Positions 1-7,234 of a stretch of DNA of 64,000 nt are shown here, piece after piece. Made by a program: the position numbers and the translations under genes. Under the pieces are notes generated by a model, which was not told the DNA's origin, made no database searches, and saw nothing but the letters and a program-made list of their open reading frames with translations. Within the stretch, counting starts at the first letter, position 1, and the number at the start of each line of letters is the position of its first letter. Source of the DNA: Rhizobium phaseoli. Lineage in GTDB: Bacteria > Pseudomonadota > Alphaproteobacteria > Rhizobiales > Rhizobiaceae. Location: contig NZ_WUFT01000025.1 of the NCBI RefSeq assembly GCF_010668805.1, positions 1-64,000 of the forward strand. Direction: 5' to 3'.

Positions 1-123
1 GAACACAAACCAGCAATCGCTAATCCGCTTGAGTTTCTTTAGAACGAAAGACTTCGTCGCCAGCAGCGCCGCCGCCCTCGTTCAGTGAGTGGGCTTATAG
101 AACTAACCCTCCCAAACAGTCAA
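1..123 (-). promoter_or_regulatory. Probable rRNA operon promoter and 16S leader, reading leftward
   Basis: On the minus strand a TTGACT box (123-118) and a TATAAG box (99-94) are separated by 18 bases, and an A-rich tract (TCAAAAAACTTTC, about 147-135) lies just upstream like an UP element. Downstream, the leader (about 87 to 1) has no open frame and resembles from memory the leader that precedes 16S rRNA in Rhizobium. The 16S gene itself would begin left of the window, so the assignment rests on promoter quality, lack of coding and recollection of the leader, not on visible rRNA. Confidence 0.55.
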
Positions 124-210
124 CAGCCAGCCCGAAAGTTTTTTGACATTTTTGTAACAGGCTGAAAATGAAGGGCTTTTAGCGGCAGTCTCCCAAAACG
201 ACGAAATTCG

Positions 211-231
211 CCGCCCCAAGGGGTGGTTTTT
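211..231 (+). terminator. Terminator-like hairpin with no obvious upstream gene
   Basis: CCGCCCC (211-217) and GGGGTGG (220-226), which pair with one G-U, are followed directly by TTTTT (227-231), the layout of an intrinsic terminator on the plus strand. There is no plus-strand gene upstream inside the window. It lies between the leftward rrn promoter and the rightward ornithine cyclodeaminase family gene, so it may insulate that gene or end a short RNA. Confidence 0.3.
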
Positions 232-378
232 GAGATTCGTTTTCGCCGAATCCCGAAGAATGGCTTCGACGAGGGAGACAAGGCTCATATGGGAAGCCTG
301 ATGTGGAATTCCAGGTGCTTGCCTATAACGCGCCTCAGCCGCTAATTTGGCAGCGATAAAAGATCCGCGGAGTGAAGA

Positions 379-1326
379 ATGCTTGTCCTCGACGAAGAAC
401 AGACGCGCGCGGCCCTGCCCTGGCCGGAACTGATCGAGGCGATCGCCCGCATGTTCCAGAGCGAATGCGTGATGCCGGTGCGCCATCACCATGAGATGGA
501 GGTGCCGGGTGAAGAGAGCGCCACACTGCTTCTGATGCCGGCCTGGCTTCCCGGACATTATGCCGGGGTGAAGACCGTCTCGGTCTTTCCTGGCAATATG
601 CGGCGCGGCCTGCCGGCGATCTTCGGAACCTATCTTCTTTCCTCCGGCGCTACCGGCGAGATGCTGGCTGCGATCGACGGCGGCGAACTGACTGCGCGGC
701 GGACGGCGGCAGCATCGGCGCTGGCGTCCCGTTATCTCGCCCGTGCCGATGCGGAGGAGCTGCTCGTCTGCGGGACCGGTCGACTGTCGCTCAACCTGAT
801 GCTTGCTCACGGCACGACACGGCCGATCAAGAAGTACCGGGTCTGGGGCCGCAACCGGCATGCCGCGGAAACGATCGCCGCCGAAGCGCGGGCACTGGGG
901 CTGGATGCCGAGGCGGTTGCAGATATTGAAGCCGCGGCGCGAACGGCCGATATCATTTCCTGTGCCACGCTTTCCGGCGAGCCGTTGATATCGGGCGAAT
1001 GGTTGAAACCCGGCGCCCATCTCGATCTCGTCGGTGCCTTCAAACCAGATATGCGCGAAAGCGACGACGAGGCGATCCGCCGGGCTTCGGTCTATGTCGA
1101 TACCCGCGCCGGCGCCGTCAGCGAGGCAGGCGATATCGTCCAGCCGCTGATAAGCGGCGTGCTTAGGGAAAGTGACATCAGAGCAGAGCTTGCGGAACTG
1201 GTCAGCGGTGCCCATGGCGGGCGAAGCCATGATGCGGAAATCACGTTATTCAAATCGGTCGGCGCCGCTTTGGAAGATCTCGCCGGAGCGATTCTTGCCT
1301 ATGAGACAGTGACGGGCCGACAGTGA
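379..1326 (+). CDS. Ornithine cyclodeaminase / mu-crystallin family protein
   Basis: This 315-residue protein has the layout of the ornithine cyclodeaminase / mu-crystallin family: an N-terminal substrate-binding part with the conserved VKTVSVFP stretch (about residues 64-71), a TARRTAA segment (about 105-112), and a Rossmann NAD(P)-binding motif CGTGRLS (131-137). A GAFKPDMRE segment further on matches the family's conserved G-x-x-x-PDM-x-E. Members include ornithine cyclodeaminase and imine or ketimine reductases such as delta-1-pyrroline-2-carboxylate reductase; the sequence does not say which substrate is used. GGAG at 369-372 sits six bases before the ATG. Its stop overlaps the GTG of hrpB, so the two are translationally coupled. 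Confidence 0.88.
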   Translation: MLVLDEEQTRAALPWPELIEAIARMFQSECVMPVRHHHEMEVPGEESATLLLMPAWLPGHYAGVKTVSVFPGNMRRGLPAIFGTYLLSSGATGEMLAAIDGGELTARRTAAASALASRYLARADAEELLVCGTGRLSLNLMLAHGTTRPIKKYRVWGRNRHAAETIAAEARALGLDAEAVADIEAAARTADIISCATLSGEPLISGEWLKPGAHLDLVGAFKPDMRESDDEAIRRASVYVDTRAGAVSEAGDIVQPLISGVLRESDIRAELAELVSGAHGGRSHDAEITLFKSVGAALEDLAGAILAYETVTGRQ

Positions 1327-3788
1327 CGATCAGTGCATCATTGCCGGAACTTCCGGTTTCACATTTCCTGCCGGCCGTCGGTGCGGCGTTGGCCAATGAG
1401 GGACGCGCCGTCCTTTCCGCGCCGCCCGGCGCCGGCAAGACGACGCTGGTGCCGCTTTACCTGCTTGACCAGGCCTGGTGCGGCGACGGCAAGATCATCC
1501 TGCTGGAACCGCGGCGGCTGGCGGCGCGGGCGGCGGCAAGCCGGATGGCGTCATTGATCGGCGAACAGGTCGGTGGCACGGTCGGCTACCGCATGCGCCT
1601 CGACAACAGGATATCGGCAGCGACACGGATCGAGGTGGTGACCGAGGGGGTTTTTGCCCGGATGATCCTCGATGATCCGGAACTGACCGGCGTCTCTGTC
1701 GTCATCTTCGACGAATTCCACGAGCGTTCGCTCGATGCCGATTTCGGGCTGGCGCTGGCGCTCGACGTCCAATCGGCCCTGCGCGAAGATCTGCGTATCC
1801 TGGTGATGTCGGCGACCCTCGACGTCGAACGTGTGGCGGCCCTGCTCGATCATCCGCCTGTCATCGAAAGCCTGGGGCGCAGCTTTCCGATCGATATCCG
1901 CTACCAGGATCGGCCGGGCGGCGAGCGCGTCGAGGATGCGGTCACCCGGGCGATACTCGATGCCCATGCCGATGAGACTGGCTCGATCCTCGCTTTCCTG
2001 CCCGGTCAGGCGGAAATCACCCGAACGGTGGAACGGCTGCAGGGACGATTCGGGCCCGAAACACTGATTGCGCCGCTCTATGGCAATCTCAGCCAGAAGG
2101 AGCAGGATGCGGCAATCCGGCCGACTTCCACGGGAACACGCAAGATCGTGCTTGCGACCTCGATCGCCGAAACCTCGATCACTATCGATGGGGTCAGGAT
2201 CGTCATCGACAGCGGGCTGCAGCGTCTGCCGGTGTTCGAGGCGTCGACCGGGATCACCCGGTTGGAGACGGTGCGCGTGTCGCGGGCTTCCGCCGATCAG
2301 CGGGCGGGCCGCGCCGGGCGAACGGAACCGGGTATCGCCGTCAGGCTGTGGCACCAGGGACAGACCGCGGCCCTGCCGGCCTTCACGCCGCCGCAGATCC
2401 TTTCCAGCGACCTTTCCGGACTGGTGCTCGATCTCGCCCATTGGGGCGTTCAGGATCCGGCATCGCTTGCCTTTGTCGACCAGCCGCCGGAGACGACGCT
2501 CAGGGAAGCGCGGGGGCTGCTTGGCCAGCTCGGCGCGCTCGACAAGGATGGGGCGCTGACACTACGCGGCAAGGTGATGCGTGATCTCGCTTTGCCGCCG
2601 CGGCTTGCCGCCATGGTCGTTTCTGCAGGCGAATCAGGGCACGCCCGCGATGCGGCAATGATCGCCGTGCTTCTGACCGAACAGGGACTCGGCGGAACGA
2701 ACCTCGATATCGAGGAACGGCTGCGACGCTTCAAGGCCGAGCGCGGCGAAAGAGCAGAAGCCTCGCGGCGACTGGCGGGGCGGCTGGCGAGCGGCCTCGA
2801 CAGAGTTGCCGCAACGGCGCCGGCGCTTGCGGGGCAGCTCTTGCTGCATGCGTTCCCGGATCGGATCGCGCTTCAGCGCGGCGGGCGCGGCCGATTCGTG
2901 ATGGCGAACGGGCGCGGCGCTGAGCTGCCGGAAACCGAGAGGCTGGCCGGCAGCCAGATGCTGGTTATCGCCGATCTCACCGGGCGGGCGGCGCGGGCGC
3001 GGGTATTGGCGGCCGCCGAAGTGACGCGCGGCGATATCGACGCCGAGCTGCCCGGCGAGATCAAAACCGGCGATCAGATTTTTTTCGACCGGCAAAGCCG
3101 GCAAATACGAGCGCGGCGGGCAACCCGGCTCGGTGCGATCGTCTTCGAAGAGACGCCCTTGCCGCGGCCTTCCGGCGCCGCGGTTACCCAGGCACTGGTG
3201 GAGGGCGTGCGCGAACTGGGGCTCGATCATCTCGCCTTCTCCAAGGAGGCCGTGCAACTTCGCGAGCGGATCGGTTTCCTTCACAGGACGATCGGCGCGC
3301 CCTGGCCCGATGTCAGCGACGATGCCCTGCTTTCGCGGCTGGACGATTGGTTCGGCCCCTTTCAAACGGAGGCTCGCGGCCTTTCCGAGATTTCCGCCGC
3401 CGGGCTTTCGAACGGGCTGATGTCGTTGGTGCCGCACGAGGTGCAACGCGACCTTAGCCGACTTGCGCCGACCCATTTCGAAGCGCCGACCGGCCAGAGG
3501 CACCCGATCCAATATGAGGGCGAGGAGCCGGTGTTGACGATCCGCGTGCAGGAGCTGTTCGGGCTGAAGCAGCACCCGGCCATTGCCGGCGGCCGTCTGC
3601 CGCTGCTGCTCGAACTGACCTCGCCGGCGCATCGGCCGATCCAGACGACCCGCGACCTGCCGGGCTTCTGGGCCGGTTCGTGGAGAGACGTGCGTGCCGA
3701 TATGCGCGGACGTTATCCCCGGCATCCCTGGCCGGAGCGGCCGGAAGAGGCGTTGCCGACGACACGGGCAAAACCGCGTGGTACATGA
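1323..3788 (+). CDS. hrpB: ATP-dependent helicase HrpB (DEAH-type)
   Basis: An 821-residue DExH helicase of the HrpB family, cytosolic, with an as yet poorly defined RNA or DNA role in bacteria. Walker A GAGKT is at 36-40, the DEFH box at 130-133 and SAT (motif III) at 163-165. Motif V-like TSIAETSITIDG and motif VI QRAGRAGR follow. The C-terminal third carries the HrpB-specific extension, ending in a Pro/Trp/Arg-rich tail. The start is a GTG that overlaps the previous gene's stop by four bases. The length is normal for the family. Its stop overlaps an upstream in-frame ATG of actS. Confidence 0.95.
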   Translation: MTISASLPELPVSHFLPAVGAALANEGRAVLSAPPGAGKTTLVPLYLLDQAWCGDGKIILLEPRRLAARAAASRMASLIGEQVGGTVGYRMRLDNRISAATRIEVVTEGVFARMILDDPELTGVSVVIFDEFHERSLDADFGLALALDVQSALREDLRILVMSATLDVERVAALLDHPPVIESLGRSFPIDIRYQDRPGGERVEDAVTRAILDAHADETGSILAFLPGQAEITRTVERLQGRFGPETLIAPLYGNLSQKEQDAAIRPTSTGTRKIVLATSIAETSITIDGVRIVIDSGLQRLPVFEASTGITRLETVRVSRASADQRAGRAGRTEPGIAVRLWHQGQTAALPAFTPPQILSSDLSGLVLDLAHWGVQDPASLAFVDQPPETTLREARGLLGQLGALDKDGALTLRGKVMRDLALPPRLAAMVVSAGESGHARDAAMIAVLLTEQGLGGTNLDIEERLRRFKAERGERAEASRRLAGRLASGLDRVAATAPALAGQLLLHAFPDRIALQRGGRGRFVMANGRGAELPETERLAGSQMLVIADLTGRAARARVLAAAEVTRGDIDAELPGEIKTGDQIFFDRQSRQIRARRATRLGAIVFEETPLPRPSGAAVTQALVEGVRELGLDHLAFSKEAVQLRERIGFLHRTIGAPWPDVSDDALLSRLDDWFGPFQTEARGLSEISAAGLSNGLMSLVPHEVQRDLSRLAPTHFEAPTGQRHPIQYEGEEPVLTIRVQELFGLKQHPAIAGGRLPLLLELTSPAHRPIQTTRDLPGFWAGSWRDVRADMRGRYPRHPWPERPEEALPTTRAKPRGT

Positions 3789-3811
3789 GCGCCATCCAAG
3801 GAGACTCCGGC

Positions 3812-5140
3812 ATGATCGACACGCCCGGCATGATTGACAAGACGCAAAGCCTTACACTGGAGGACCGGTACAGCAGCCGCAGGCTGCGTCTGCAGACGCT
3901 GGTGCGGCTGCGTTGGCTTGCCGTCTGCGGACAGGCGCTGACGGTGTTCATCGTGGCCTTCTGGCTGAAATTTTCCTTGCCTCTGATTGCCAGCTGTTCG
4001 CTGATCGCTGCCCTTGCCTGGGTGAATTTCTACCTGACGATCCGCTATCCGCCGACCCATCGGCTGGGACCGCCGGCCGCCTTTGCGCTGCTCGGCTTCG
4101 ATCTTCTGCAGCTGTGCGCGCTGCTCTTCATCACCGGCGGCCTCGCCAACCCTTTCGCAGCCCTCGTCTGCGTGCCGGTCATCATTTCGTTTGCCTCGCA
4201 GCCGATCCGTTACAGCACGGCGCTGATCGGCTTTGCGATGGTGTGCATCACGGTGCTTGCCTTTTCGCCTTTTCCGCTGCCCTGGTTCGACGGTGTCGAG
4301 ATCAATGTCCATAACGTCATGCAGTTCGGGGTCTGGTGCTCGATCGCCTCGACGATGGCCTTCGCCGCCTTCTATGCCTACCGTGTCTCGCTGGAAGCGA
4401 GCCAGCTTGCCGATGCGCTGGCTGCGACCGAACTGGTGCTGCAGCGGGAAAAACACCTTTCGCAGCTCGACGGGCTGGCGGCCGCCGCTGCCCACGAGCT
4501 AGGTACGCCGCTTGCGACGATCAGCGTCGTCGCCAAGGAAATGGAGCGGGAGCTCAAGGACGACGATCGTTTCCGCGAGGACGTGATGCTGTTGCGTAGC
4601 CAGAGCGAACGCTGCCGTGACATCCTGCGGCGGCTGACGACGCTTTCCTCCGAAGGCGAAGCGCATATGCGCCGCCTGCCGCTTTCCTCGATGATCGAGG
4701 AGGTCGTCGCGCCACACAGGGAATTCGGCATTATCTTGGAGCTGATCGAAAAGAGCCCGCGCAAGGACGAACCGGTCACCGATCGCAATGCCGGCATCAT
4801 GTACGGGCTCGGCAACCTGATCGAAAACGCCGTCGATTATGCCCGGGAGAAAGTGATCGTCACCGTCGAGCATGATCACGACAAAGTGCTGATCGTCATC
4901 GAGGATGACGGCAACGGCTATGCGCCCGATATTCTGACCCGGATCGGCGAGCCATACATGACCAAGCGGCAGAAAGAGGATACGGCGGGCGGGCTCGGCC
5001 TTGGGCTTTTCATCGCCAAGACGCTGCTGGAGCGCTCGGGGGCATCACTGATTTTCGAGAATCGCGACCCCGAAAGTGTGGGCGCGCGCATCCGAATCGA
5101 ATGGCCGCGCATGCTGATCGACGCAAATTCGACAAAGTGA
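3812..5140 (+). CDS. actS: Sensor histidine kinase ActS (RegB/PrrB family)
   Basis: A membrane-bound redox or acid-responsive histidine kinase of about 442 residues. The N-terminal half carries roughly six hydrophobic membrane segments and the RegB quinone-site signature GGLANPF. The H-box HELGTPL has His228, and a cysteine at 268 in RCRDIL matches the redox-active cysteine of RegB. The ATPase domain shows N-box NLIENAVDYA, DDGNGYAP and GGLGLGL. I chose the ATG at 3812 because AAGGAG lies eight bases upstream; in-frame starts at 3680 and 3785 would add residues overlapping hrpB. It pairs with actR immediately downstream. In Sinorhizobium this pair is needed for acid tolerance and controls carbon and nitrogen pathway genes. 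Confidence 0.93.
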   Translation: MIDTPGMIDKTQSLTLEDRYSSRRLRLQTLVRLRWLAVCGQALTVFIVAFWLKFSLPLIASCSLIAALAWVNFYLTIRYPPTHRLGPPAAFALLGFDLLQLCALLFITGGLANPFAALVCVPVIISFASQPIRYSTALIGFAMVCITVLAFSPFPLPWFDGVEINVHNVMQFGVWCSIASTMAFAAFYAYRVSLEASQLADALAATELVLQREKHLSQLDGLAAAAAHELGTPLATISVVAKEMERELKDDDRFREDVMLLRSQSERCRDILRRLTTLSSEGEAHMRRLPLSSMIEEVVAPHREFGIILELIEKSPRKDEPVTDRNAGIMYGLGNLIENAVDYAREKVIVTVEHDHDKVLIVIEDDGNGYAPDILTRIGEPYMTKRQKEDTAGGLGLGLFIAKTLLERSGASLIFENRDPESVGARIRIEWPRMLIDANSTK

Positions 5141-5148
5141 CTTTGTCG
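5130..5148. repeat. Perfect palindrome centred on the actS stop codon
   Basis: CGACAAAG (5130-5137) and CTTTGTCG (5141-5148) are perfect inverted 8-mers. The three bases between them are exactly the TGA stop codon of actS. It lies 61 bases before the actR ATG and could be an operator for an actR promoter or an RNA hairpin tuning coupling between the two genes. No T-run follows, so it is not a standard terminator. Confidence 0.5.
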
Positions 5149-5208
5149 GCATAAGTAGGATATAAGCGGTTGACGCAGATCGGGCGTTCAAGCGCCAGGA
5201 CGAAGACG

Positions 5209-5787
5209 ATGACAGAACAAAATCACGAAAATTTCGCCGCGGCGGATGAAGACCATATCGGTCCCGATGCCAGCCTGCTGATCGTCGACGACGACGGGCC
5301 GTTCCTGCGCCGGCTGGCCCGGGCGATGGAGATGCGCGGCTTCCAGGTGGAGACGGCCGAATCAGTGGCGGAAGGCGTTGCGAAATCGAGAGGCAGGCCG
5401 CCGAAATATGCGGTGGTCGACCTTCGGCTTGGCGACGGCAATGGGCTCGACGTCATCGAGGCTATCCGCCAACGGCGCGACGATACCAGGATCATCGTGC
5501 TGACCGGCTACGGCAATATCGCAACGGCGGTCACCGCCGTGAAGCTCGGCGCCGTCGACTACCTGGCAAAACCCGCGGATGCCGACGACGTCTTTTCGGC
5601 GCTGACGCAGCGGCCGGGTGAAAAGGCCGACCTTCCCGAGAATCCAATGTCGGCCGACCGGGTGCGCTGGGAGCACATCCAGCGCGTCTATGAAATGTGC
5701 GAGCGCAACGTGTCGGAAACGGCGCGCCGCCTCAACATGCACCGGCGCACGCTGCAGCGTATCCTTGCCAAACGGGCGCCGAAATAG
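5209..5787 (+). CDS. actR: Response regulator ActR (RegA/PrrA family)
   Basis: A 192-residue two-domain regulator. The receiver domain has the acidic cluster VDDD (about 26-29), phospho-acceptor Asp71 in VVDLRLGDG, Thr99 and Lys121. A short linker leads to a Fis-type helix-turn-helix (about 167-188, SETARRLNMHRRTLQRIL) typical of RegA/ActR. It is the cognate regulator of ActS and should bind DNA upstream of redox and acid-response genes. The ATG at 5209 is preferred to an in-frame TTG at 5170 because it gives the usual RegA length and follows AGGACGAAG. The gene converges with mmcB, leaving a gap of only 12 bases. Confidence 0.95.
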   Translation: MTEQNHENFAAADEDHIGPDASLLIVDDDGPFLRRLARAMEMRGFQVETAESVAEGVAKSRGRPPKYAVVDLRLGDGNGLDVIEAIRQRRDDTRIIVLTGYGNIATAVTAVKLGAVDYLAKPADADDVFSALTQRPGEKADLPENPMSADRVRWEHIQRVYEMCERNVSETARRLNMHRRTLQRILAKRAPK

Positions 5788-5799
5788 AAGAGACATCCG

Positions 5800-6294
5800 T
5801 CAAACATCATCGACGGTATACGGCTTTCCGTTGGCCCATTCGGCCATCATCAACCTCTGCGCGGCGGCACGTGAGAAATTGAGTGTGACGGATTTTCGCG
5901 TGGCCGGGGCCAAACGGTGTTCCGGCGCCTCGCGAATCATATGAGCGCCATAACCATCCGAGAGGAAAAGCCCGCACTCCTCGGGAAAGATGTCGAGCGG
6001 CACACCTTCGTGAGTCGCGAAGAACAGGCGGTCGCAATGCTGCCTGTATTCCGGCCATTTGCGATCCACCCTGAAATCCTCGATCGACGTCTTGATTTCG
6101 ACAATCCAGACCTCGCCCTTTTCCGAAACCGTGATCAAATCGGCACGGCGGCCGCTGGCGAGCGGCAGTTCAGGCAGCACGGCGTGGCGCATTTCATGCA
6201 GTAAAATCTGCGTTCCGCGCCGCACCATCATGGCTCTGTCCGATTGCCGGCCATCGATTAACGGATTGTTATTGTAAACGCTCAAAATCGTCAT
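5800..6294 (-). CDS. mmcB: MmcB family DNA repair protein
   Basis: A 164-residue protein of the alphaproteobacterial MmcB family, a predicted PD-(D/E)xK-type endonuclease reported in Caulobacter as damage-induced and linked to mitomycin C survival. The nuclease core is recognisable: RRADLITVSEKGEVWIVEIK gives the D…E-x-K triad, followed by KTSIEDFRVDRKW. It is transcribed divergently from the L,D-transpeptidase gene. I see no clear LexA box in the 179-base upstream region. Confidence 0.85.
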   Translation of the reverse strand: MTILSVYNNNPLIDGRQSDRAMMVRRGTQILLHEMRHAVLPELPLASGRRADLITVSEKGEVWIVEIKTSIEDFRVDRKWPEYRQHCDRLFFATHEGVPLDIFPEECGLFLSDGYGAHMIREAPEHRLAPATRKSVTLNFSRAAAQRLMMAEWANGKPYTVDDV

Positions 6295-6399
6295 GGATAA
6301 CCCTAGCAGGGGCTGGCGTGTTGTTGCAAAAAAACCATGCGCTTCTAATTTGCGCCGCAGATGGATTTGTCGCGCAGCAGTAGCCTTGCAAAGCGCAAG

Positions 6400-6414
6400 T
6401 TAATCGAAAATAAA
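6400..6414. promoter_or_regulatory. Imperfect CtrA-like site between mmcB and the L,D-transpeptidase gene
   Basis: TTAA (6400-6403), seven bases, then TAAA (6411-6414) differs by one base from the alphaproteobacterial CtrA site TTAA-N7-TTAA. It lies 60-75 bases upstream of the L,D-transpeptidase ATG, a plausible promoter position. The region is AT-rich, so chance occurrence is likely. Just before it, CTTGC and GCAAG form a short inverted repeat (6385-6399). Confidence 0.2.
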
Positions 6415-6473
6415 CCATAATCAACGATGGTCGAAAGACTGTTCTCCTTGCCCCAAAACTTCAAGAGTCATCT

Positions 6474-7157
6474 ATGCGCATCCGCAATGCATTCCCGGTA
6501 TTTGGCCTGCTGACGACGCTGGCACTGGCCGGTTGCTCCTCGACATCAGACAGCGCATCCGTCGACGACAAGGGCGCAGGCCCGACGGTACAGACAGCCC
6601 AGATCTTCAATGACGCCTATGGCGTGACCAAGGATGCCGGATACTCTCTGCCGGCGATCCCGATCGACAGGGTCAAGCCGCAGTTCCGCCGCCAGGTCGT
6701 CAGCTACCAGACCACCGAGCGTCCCGGTACGATCATCGTCAACACGCGCGAGCGCTTCCTCTATTACATCCTGGCCAACGGCAAAGCGATGCGCTACGGC
6801 ATCGGCGTCGGCAAGCAGGGCTTCGCCTGGGCCGGCACGGCTTACGTCGCCTGGAAGCAGGAATGGCCGACCTGGCACCCGCCGAAGGAAATGGCCGCTC
6901 GCCGGCCTGACGTCGCCAAGTATGTCGAAGACGGCATGGGCCCGGGTCTCAGCAATCCGCTCGGCGCGCGCGCCATGTATCTCTTCAACGATGACGGCAA
7001 GGACACGTTGTTCCGCCTGCACGGCACACCGGAATGGGCTTCGATCGGCACCGCCGCTTCCTCGGGCTGCATTCGCTTGATGAACCAGGACGTCATTGAC
7101 CTCTATAGCCGCGTCCGTCCCGGCAAGGGCACGTCCAAGGTCGTCGTTATCCAGTAA
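6474..7157 (+). CDS. L,D-transpeptidase lipoprotein (YkuD/ErfK family)
   Basis: A 227-residue exported protein. The N-terminal signal ends in a lipobox LAGC, with the lipid-modified cysteine at 21. The YkuD catalytic domain occupies about 85-227. Its signature is His183 in RLHGTPEW and the nucleophile Cys199 in SSGCIRLMN. These enzymes form 3-3 peptidoglycan cross-links or attach outer-membrane lipoproteins to peptidoglycan, and beta-proteobacterial-type L,D cross-linking is prominent in polar-growing Rhizobiales. The gene stands alone, with its own divergent promoter region and a strong terminator just after it. Confidence 0.93.
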   Translation: MRIRNAFPVFGLLTTLALAGCSSTSDSASVDDKGAGPTVQTAQIFNDAYGVTKDAGYSLPAIPIDRVKPQFRRQVVSYQTTERPGTIIVNTRERFLYYILANGKAMRYGIGVGKQGFAWAGTAYVAWKQEWPTWHPPKEMAARRPDVAKYVEDGMGPGLSNPLGARAMYLFNDDGKDTLFRLHGTPEWASIGTAASSGCIRLMNQDVIDLYSRVRPGKGTSKVVVIQ

Positions 7158-7180
7158 GCTAGATATCGAATTCGGTATAA

Positions 7181-7215
7181 AAAAGGCCGCTGGACTGTCG
7201 TTCCGGCGGCCTTTT
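7181..7215. terminator. Bidirectional terminator between the L,D-transpeptidase gene and glcB
   Basis: AAAAGGCCGC (7181-7190) and GCGGCCTTTT (7206-7215) form a perfect 10-bp stem with a 15-base loop. A-tract and T-tract flanks let it work for both converging genes. Confidence 0.9.
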
Positions 7216-7234
7216 CGTATTCTCAGCTATGCTC

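Noticed and set aside
103-1230. Long minus-strand frame (375 codons) across the start of the window
   Set aside because: It is the antisense shadow of the ornithine cyclodeaminase family gene and reads through the rrn promoter; its product is Arg/Gly/His-rich with no family resemblance.
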